Shown: piece after piece, positions 57,907-64,000 of the stretch | Numbering within the stretch: the first letter of the stretch is position 1 | Layout: each line of letters starts with the position of its first letter | Assembly (NCBI GenBank): GCA_020721875.1 | Contig: DYLX01000002.1 | Coordinates: forward strand, 80,073-144,072 | From: Leptospira biflexa | GTDB taxonomy: Bacteria; Spirochaetota; Spirochaetia; Treponematales; Rectinemataceae | Direction of reading: 5' to 3' | DNA: 64,000 nucleotides | Position numbers and translations under genes: made by a program | The notes under the pieces: model-generated | Databases searched by the model: none | What the model saw: the letters and a program-made list of their open reading frames with translations, nothing else | Told to the model about the DNA's origin: nothing

Positions 57907-58533
57907 TCACTTCTGGTTGACGAGAATCTCGATGACCGCGGGCGAGCCCAGCTTTGTGTCTCCACCCATAGGGTAATAGTAGAATACCGAGCCGAGGGGA
58001 ATTCTGATCGTGTGCACCGAAGTGTTGAGCTGAATCGAATTATCAGGGCTTCGCGCATAGATCTGGTTCTGTACAAGGAGAGTGAGGGTCTTTTTTACGA
58101 TTTCGATCGGCGTGAAGATGATCATCGCAATGAGCTGATCACCTTGAATCTTGATGCCGAGCGACGCGGCAAGGCTTACTTCACGCACAATGGGATCATT
58201 CCAGGTTGGGACGGTATCCTTTCCGGAAGGTGATGGCTGGGCTGACTTTGCATCCTGGCTGTGCTGGGAAGCAGATTGAATCGCGCTCACCATCGCAGGC
58301 GTGAGCATAAAGGCGGCGCGAAGCTGAAACTGAAAGATAGGAACATTCGCGGGCGGGACGGATTCCTGCGAATTCTTAGATTCAGGTATTGTCGGCGTCG
58401 GAGCGAGCGGAAGATTTGGTGGCTTTGGTGACGCTGGTGACGCCGGCGATGTTGGTCCGGGTTGAGCCTGGGCAAAAATCCACGCAGCAACGAGAATCAA
58501 AAATGCAAAAAGCGCAAGGTCCTTTCGCCTCAT
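57907..58533 (-). CDS. secreted hypothetical protein in the ECF sigma cluster
   Basis: Signal peptide MRRKDLALFAFLILVAAWIFAQAQ, Pro-rich linker; overlaps the anti-sigma gene stop. Confidence 0.65.
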   Translation of the reverse strand: MRRKDLALFAFLILVAAWIFAQAQPGPTSPASPASPKPPNLPLAPTPTIPESKNSQESVPPANVPIFQFQLRAAFMLTPAMVSAIQSASQHSQDAKSAQPSPSGKDTVPTWNDPIVREVSLAASLGIKIQGDQLIAMIIFTPIEIVKKTLTLLVQNQIYARSPDNSIQLNTSVHTIRIPLGSVFYYYPMGGDTKLGSPAVIEILVNQK

Positions 58534-59132
58534 TTAACTTCTCCCTGCGCAGGAATCGCGGTGATAGTCGGCTTCTGGTCAGCAGCGTTGTAGATCACAT
58601 ACACTGGTGTTGTATTCGCAGCTGGCTGCAGCATGTTCACCGGCGCCTGGATAGTGACGAACTGAGAGGGATCGGTCTGAGAGAGTGTCGAGACGAAACT
58701 TTCGATATTCGAGTTCCCCGATACGGGCAATTTTGTACTCAGTGCGAGGGCTGAGCTGACTCGAGCTCGAAACCCGAAGAGGCCAAAGCCGAGCCCTGCG
58801 AAAAACACGAACAGCAACAGCGAAGCAACGAGGAGTGGCAATGGCACCGAGACGCGCTTCGTTCCCAGGGCGGCTAACCCCGGAACGCGATCGAGGAAGG
58901 ACATTCGACGCGGGACCGTCGCAATGCGGGCGCGCACACGCGCTACGGAGGCGCTGAGCCGGACCGTATCGATATGGTCACCCTCTCTCAGTCGCTCACT
59001 GAGCTCACGGTACTGTGCGACTTGCGCGCGACAATGTTCACACTCGTGGAGATGCTCTTCGATCCGCTTATCCCAGGGCGATGGCACTTCGCCATCGACA
59101 TAGGCGGCAAGCAGAGTTTTATCAGGACACAT
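58530..59132 (-). CDS. zf-HC2 anti-sigma factor
   Basis: MCPDKTLLAAYVDGEVPSPWDKRIEEHLHECEHCRAQV (HX3CX2C), one TM helix (LLVASLLLFVFFAGLGFGLF). Confidence 0.85.
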   Translation of the reverse strand: MCPDKTLLAAYVDGEVPSPWDKRIEEHLHECEHCRAQVAQYRELSERLREGDHIDTVRLSASVARVRARIATVPRRMSFLDRVPGLAALGTKRVSVPLPLLVASLLLFVFFAGLGFGLFGFRARVSSALALSTKLPVSGNSNIESFVSTLSQTDPSQFVTIQAPVNMLQPAANTTPVYVIYNAADQKPTITAIPAQGEVK

Positions 59133-59715
59133 GAGAACCTCCAGCCTTTATCTGCGCCAACAGGGCCTCTCGAGCCCGGAAAGCCCTAACTTTCACATTT
59201 CCCTCAGTAATCCCCAGCACCTTAGCGATTTCCTTGTAATTCATCCCTTCATATTCTTTTAATATGAGAACCACCCTCAATTTCTCCGGCAATTTCATGA
59301 GCGCTTCACGCACTTCTTCCGCGGATTCGCGCATCAGAATCTCATGCTCCGCAGACTGATCGGTTCCCGCATCCTGATTCTGATCCTCGCCGCCGGGAGC
59401 AGTGGTTGCCGAAGTCCTCGCCTGCGTTGTCTCGGCGTTCCACCAGTGCTCGTAGGCCTTAAATTCGCGCACCTTACGCTTCGACCAGTTGATCGCACCA
59501 TTTTTGACGACCCGGATGAGCCAGAATCGTGCATCGGCATCCGATGGAAAGCGCATGCGCTTTTCAATCAGTTTGCTGAAGGCGTCTTGAACGACATCCT
59601 CGGCGGACTCCCAGTCGTTCGTAATCCTCACCGCGATGCGGAGCAAAAGCTCGACGTTCTGGGAGAAGATCCGGTCAAATTCGGGAGTACGCTGGTCATC
59701 CATAGTTTGGAACAA
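59122..59715 (-). CDS. ECF-family RNA polymerase sigma factor
   Basis: DWESAEDVVQDAFSKLIEKR; LPEKLRVVLILKEYEGMNYKEIAKVLGITEGNVKVRAFRAREALL. Confidence 0.9.
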   Translation of the reverse strand: MFQTMDDQRTPEFDRIFSQNVELLLRIAVRITNDWESAEDVVQDAFSKLIEKRMRFPSDADARFWLIRVVKNGAINWSKRKVREFKAYEHWWNAETTQARTSATTAPGGEDQNQDAGTDQSAEHEILMRESAEEVREALMKLPEKLRVVLILKEYEGMNYKEIAKVLGITEGNVKVRAFRAREALLAQIKAGGSHVS

Positions 59716-59745
59716 TCTATCAATCCTTTTGTTACAGTCAATATC

Positions 59746-61173
59746 TCAGCCGAGCACTTTCCAAAGCGTGCCCTCAGGCCTGTCCTCGAGCTGAATCCCC
59801 TTCGCCTTAAGCTCATTGCGTATTGCATCGGCGCGGGCGAAGTCACGGGCTTTCTTCGCGGCGGCTCGCGCCGCGATTCGCTCCTCAATCCAGCGGACAG
59901 TCTCCGCGTCGACCAAGGTTTCCCTCTTTTTCGCTTCGGCGAGGTTCAAGCCCAGTACACCGTCCATGTCGAGAGCGAGGGCGAGGGCGTCGGCTGGCGG
60001 CACTTCGTTGTCCTTGAGCATGAGCCAAAGCTGCGCGAGCGCCCGCGGCATCGCGAGATCGTCCGCGAGTGCCTCGTCGAATGCAGCTCGATACTGAGCC
60101 GCGCGTTCACCGAGCCTTGAAATTTCAATCGGAACACCCGCGCTCTCCTTGAGCGCCAAAATCCGTTCTACAAGCGCGAGCCGCGCCGCCCTCGCTTGAT
60201 CGAGCCCCTCCCAAGAGAAGGAGAGCTGGCTACGATAGTGGCCGCCCAGGCAGAAGTAGCGGTAGTCGAGCGCGTCGTACCCCTTATCGATAAGCGACTG
60301 AAGCGTGAGGAAGCTGCCTGAGGACTTCGACATTTTGCTCTTGTCGAGTATGAGGAACTCTGCGTGCATCCAGTAATTGACCCACCGGTGGCCTGTGGCA
60401 GCCTCGGACTGCGCGATTTCATTCGTGTGGTGCACGGCAATGTGGTCGACACCGCCGGCGTGGAGGTCGAATTGTTCGCCCAGATACTTCATGCTCATCG
60501 CGGAACACTCAATATGCCAGCCTGGATACCCGCGGCCCCAGGGACTGTCCCAGAGGAGGGCCTGGTTCTCGAACTTCGACTTGGTGAACCAGAGCACGAA
60601 GTCGAAGGGATTTCGCTTGTTGGAATCGACCTCAATGCGGGCGCCCGCCTTGAGCTGGTCGAGTTGAAGGCCAGCGAGCTGGCCATAGTGCTCGAACTTC
60701 GACACGTCGAAGTAGAGATTTCCACCGGACGAGTAGGTGTAGCCCTTGGCCTCGATTTTTTTGATGAGCTCGATCATATCGGCGATGTGTTCGGTTGCCC
60801 TGCAGACCACGGTAGGGCGGCGGATGTTGAGCCGGGCGGTATCCACGAAGAAGGCGTCGGTGTAGAACTGTGCGATTTCGAGCACGGATTTGCCGCGTTC
60901 GCGAGCCGATTTCACCATCTTATCCTCGCCGGTGTCGTCGTCGCCGGAGAGATGACCCACATCGGTGATATTCATGACATGCGTCACCTTGTAGCCGAAG
61001 CGCTCGAACATCCTTGTGAGAATATCCTCGAAAATGTAAGTTCTAAGGTTGCCGATGTGTGCAAAGGTGTAAACGGTGGGCCCGCAGCCATAGAATCCAA
61101 CTTCACCCTCACGGAGCGGTTTGAATGTTTGAATACTTCTGCCCATAGTGTTGAAAAGGTAAATGTCCCGCAT
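59746..61173 (-). CDS. cysS: cysteinyl-tRNA synthetase
   Basis: [63 protein letters not shown]. Confidence 0.95.
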   Translation of the reverse strand: MRDIYLFNTMGRSIQTFKPLREGEVGFYGCGPTVYTFAHIGNLRTYIFEDILTRMFERFGYKVTHVMNITDVGHLSGDDDTGEDKMVKSARERGKSVLEIAQFYTDAFFVDTARLNIRRPTVVCRATEHIADMIELIKKIEAKGYTYSSGGNLYFDVSKFEHYGQLAGLQLDQLKAGARIEVDSNKRNPFDFVLWFTKSKFENQALLWDSPWGRGYPGWHIECSAMSMKYLGEQFDLHAGGVDHIAVHHTNEIAQSEAATGHRWVNYWMHAEFLILDKSKMSKSSGSFLTLQSLIDKGYDALDYRYFCLGGHYRSQLSFSWEGLDQARAARLALVERILALKESAGVPIEISRLGERAAQYRAAFDEALADDLAMPRALAQLWLMLKDNEVPPADALALALDMDGVLGLNLAEAKKRETLVDAETVRWIEERIAARAAAKKARDFARADAIRNELKAKGIQLEDRPEGTLWKVLG

Positions 61174-61239
61174 GGTTTCGCTCTCCAGTTGACGCTGCCT
61201 TCTTGTCTTCTCCGTGGGAAACAACGATACTGGCATCGT

Positions 61240-62280
61240 ATGGAAACCCTATGGCAAATTGCTCAAAAAATCAATACTGAGCAATGTTTAGTCCGTTATC
61301 ACGAGCCCATGAGAGATCACACGACCTTTAAGATCGGCGGACCCGCCGATCTCTACATCATACCACGTTCACTTAAAGCGCTCTCCAGCACGCTCACCGC
61401 GCTCAAATCAGCGCAAACACACCCTTTTCTGCTTGGCGGCGGCGCAAACATTCTGGTAAGCGACAGCGGGATTCGAGGTGCTGTGGTCGACACAGCGCTC
61501 CTCGCATCGATCCAGATAGTGCCCCCGCAGGGCTCGGGTACATCATGCAACGCGGAAAACAGCGCGAGTATCGAATTTACTGGCGTGGAGGAGGGTGCTC
61601 CTGTCGAAGTTCCCCATGGTGAAGACCGCGCGCCTACAGAGTTTCTCCGCGCCGAGTGCGGCGTCCAAATTTCGACAATCTGCGAAGAGGCTCTTACGCG
61701 CGGGCTGTCAGGGCTCGAAAACTTTTACGGCATGCCCGGCAGTGTGGGCGGCGCCGTCTTTATGAACGCCCGCTGCTACGAAGAAGACATAGCTTCGCGC
61801 ATCGAATCGATCGAGTACTTCGATGTGCACGGCAATCTCTCTTCGGTGCAGGCAAGCTCATTGTCCTGGGCGTACAAGCGATCCCCCTTTATGGTGGGCG
61901 GCAGTCTCGCGGGCTGTGTCGTTGGGGCAGCGACATTCCGACTAGCGCCAGACAATCAGCTGAAGATCGCCGCGCGCATGCGCGAGCGCCTCGCAGACAG
62001 AATGCGGAAGCACCACTTCGACGCCCCAAGCGCAGGCTCCATGTTTAAGAACAATCGCGAGTTCGGCAAACCCACCGGTAAAATTCTGCACGAGCTCGGC
62101 TTGCGTGGGTACCGCATCGGCGACGCCGCGATCTCCCGCTGGCACGCAAATATTTTCATCAATCTTGGAAATGCGTCTGCGAAGGATATGCGCGCGCTCA
62201 TTCTCCATGCCCAGGCGCTTGCCTTCGCCGCAACCGGTCGGCGCCTCGAACCCGAGGTGCTGTTCGTGGGAGAATTCTGA
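61240..62280 (+). CDS. murB: UDP-N-acetylenolpyruvoylglucosamine reductase
   Basis: [94 protein letters not shown]; start placed after the tracked ORF's artefactual extension. Confidence 0.93.
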   Translation: METLWQIAQKINTEQCLVRYHEPMRDHTTFKIGGPADLYIIPRSLKALSSTLTALKSAQTHPFLLGGGANILVSDSGIRGAVVDTALLASIQIVPPQGSGTSCNAENSASIEFTGVEEGAPVEVPHGEDRAPTEFLRAECGVQISTICEEALTRGLSGLENFYGMPGSVGGAVFMNARCYEEDIASRIESIEYFDVHGNLSSVQASSLSWAYKRSPFMVGGSLAGCVVGAATFRLAPDNQLKIAARMRERLADRMRKHHFDAPSAGSMFKNNREFGKPTGKILHELGLRGYRIGDAAISRWHANIFINLGNASAKDMRALILHAQALAFAATGRRLEPEVLFVGEF

Positions 62281-62282
62281 CA

Positions 62283-62622
62283 CTACTGCTACGAACCTTG
62301 CTTACTGCTACGAACCTTGTTTATAAAATAGTCGGCGTCTGGAAAGGAAGATTACTGTACGCCATACGCGGGTAGATATTCAGGCCTTTTTAAAAGTGGG
62401 GTAGCAAACACACACACATAAAGCTTGTGCTCTAGAGACAAGAGGCTTAGTCGGGTCAAGAAGGTGCTATAGCGGAACAGCGAGTGCCGTGCATCGTTGA
62501 TCTTTTGCTTCGCGATTCACGTAACCTCTGCATGTGGCCTGTGTGCGAGCGTTTTTCCAGTCATGGCATATTTCTTTTTGCTATCTTTTTTTCTACTTCA
62601 TACACAAGGTTCGTAGCAGTAA
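62283..62622. repeat. MITE-like element copy 2 between murB and the antiporter
   Basis: Left: tandem 19-bp ACTGCTACGAACCTTG.TT units; right: inverted TACACAAGGTTCGTAGCAGTAA (62601-62622); left ~57 bp matches the reverse complement of 46312-46371. Confidence 0.78.
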
Positions 62623-62667
62623 TATTTTGTTGCGTTCTGTACATCAATGAATTAGACTCTTCTATAG

Positions 62668-64000
62668 ATGGATATAATTCATGATCCAGTAGGCATATTC
62701 ACACTGATCCTCCTCGCCAGCCTTATCGCGTCGTGGTTATCCGAGGCACTACACCTGCACAGGGCTGCACTGCTGCTCGCACTGGGGGTGATCGTGGGGC
62801 CGAATCTCCTGGGGATCGTGGAGGCCGGCGCAGCGCTGCAGGTACTCAGCTCGGTCGGCATTATCTATATTTTCTTTCTGGCAGGGCTGAGCGTGCATGG
62901 TCTCGGACGCGTTACGAGGCTCGGAAGCCTAAGTTTCAGCGCTCCGCGCTGCCAGGCGCTTCGCTTTATCTCATGGGCCCTCATACCCGCGATCATTGGT
63001 GTGACCACAGGCCTCGCGCTTGGTGAGCCTCTCCTCAGTGCGCTGGCTATTGGCACGCTTTTCGCATCAGCGGGCGCTGCCGATTCCCTCAGCGAGCCAA
63101 TCGCTCAATACCTTGAAGCAGCCTCCTACGGGCCACCCGCCGGCGTTTCAATTCTCATCGCGCTCTCTATGCTTCTCCTCACTTCAGTGTCGAGCGGGAT
63201 TGGCATAAAGCTCATCATTCTCAATTGCGGATTCGCATGCGCGATCGCAGGCATCGAACTCGCGCTTCTTCCTCGGTTCGTCGCGCTATTGCTGCGTAGA
63301 GCTCGCAGGCCTGAAAATACGCGGGCATGGATCTACTTGGCTACCACCTTCGCGTTCGCCTACGCAGGAACATTGCTCTCAATTCCTAACTGGTTTTCAG
63401 CATTTTTTGCGGGAGTTTCGCTCTCGTCATTCCACGCGGCGTCCGGTCCGTCAGAATCGCGGGCACGCATTCCCGGTGATGACATCTTTACGCTCGCCGC
63501 ATTCTTTCTTATGGGTGTCTCGCTGGATATCTCAGGACTGAGCTCAAAACCGCGCGCCGTCGTGATGGTCGGGGCGCTATTTGTCTTTGGCCTCGCCAGC
63601 CGTACACTCGCAGCTCTCTTCTCGAGACGTGTTTCTTCGAATCAGGGGTGGTCTATAAGCCTGGCAATGCCTTACACCGCGTTTTCTCTTGGTGTCGCCT
63701 GGGTGTTCTTCGGGGTTGGCCTCTTCGATATTCCAGTCTTCGTGAGCTCCGCGCTGCTCGGGCTTGTAAGCAGCGCGATATCAGAAGCACTCATGAAGAG
63801 AGCCTCGCCCGCCACCCTTAGGCCCTTGGAACACGGAGAACGGGGCGCTTTGAGTACAAGCCCAAAGCGCATCCTCATTGCGCTCTCCAAGCCCACATCG
63901 ATACCACCACTTCTCGAACTCGCAACGCTGCTCCATGGCACCAACAATCAATCGCCCCTCTTTCCACTCGTCGTGCGTGCTCCCTCAGAGCCCGAAGGTA
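62668..64000 (+). CDS. CPA2-type cation:proton antiporter (partial, runs off right edge)
   Basis: Own translation: MDIIHDPVGIFTLILLASLIASWLSEALHLHRAALLLALGVIVGPNLLGIVEAGAALQVLSSVGIIYIFFLAGLSV...; absent from the ORF track because no stop lies in the window. Confidence 0.8.
   Translation, partial: MDIIHDPVGIFTLILLASLIASWLSEALHLHRAALLLALGVIVGPNLLGIVEAGAALQVLSSVGIIYIFFLAGLSVHGLGRVTRLGSLSFSAPRCQALRFISWALIPAIIGVTTGLALGEPLLSALAIGTLFASAGAADSLSEPIAQYLEAASYGPPAGVSILIALSMLLLTSVSSGIGIKLIILNCGFACAIAGIELALLPRFVALLLRRARRPENTRAWIYLATTFAFAYAGTLLSIPNWFSAFFAGVSLSSFHAASGPSESRARIPGDDIFTLAAFFLMGVSLDISGLSSKPRAVVMVGALFVFGLASRTLAALFSRRVSSNQGWSISLAMPYTAFSLGVAWVFFGVGLFDIPVFVSSALLGLVSSAISEALMKRASPATLRPLEHGERGALSTSPKRILIALSKPTSIPPLLELATLLHGTNNQSPLFPLVVRAPSEPEG

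Noticed and set aside
60364-61239. N-terminal half of the 638-aa plus ORF ending in MurB
   Set aside because: Antisense to cysS; MurB homology begins at the ATG at 61240.

Overview
The window is a gene-dense, GC-rich bacterial chromosome segment. I infer a free-living, Treponema-like spirochaete from the overall gene set, but did not confirm this. It is mostly housekeeping. I recognise: a LysM protein (cut by the left edge); PPi-type phosphofructokinase; LolA-like and RodZ-like proteins; RimO; UvrD/PcrA; GlgA; a WecA/MraY-family transferase; the glycine-cleavage genes gcvT-H-PA-PB; a GerMN protein; a type III PLP decarboxylase; a tandem FMN-binding protein; a GalK/MFS pair; a MalK/UgpC-type ATPase; RsmI; a complete his operon (hisG-C-B-H-F-[A-I-E]-D); an M32 carboxypeptidase; RecG; EF-P with EpmA; a QueG-like protein; GlyA; an ECF sigma/anti-sigma cluster; CysS; MurB; and a CPA2-type antiporter (cut by the right edge). 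The observations I rate highest are: (1) a histidine-rich leader peptide (...AAHHHHHGHFSW...) with competing hairpins and tandem terminators directly upstream of hisG, i.e. a ribosome-mediated his attenuator; (2) a HisA-HisI-HisE fusion followed by hisD, with a HIS4-like layout; (3) a 5' relic of a group IIC intron directly after the gcv operon terminator; (4) two copies of a MITE-like repeat with 19-bp tandem ends that abuts stop codons and supplies the HisD C-terminus; (5) gcvT apparently starting at ACG, placed exactly where ATG is expected. No rRNA, tRNA, CRISPR array or phage was recognised.
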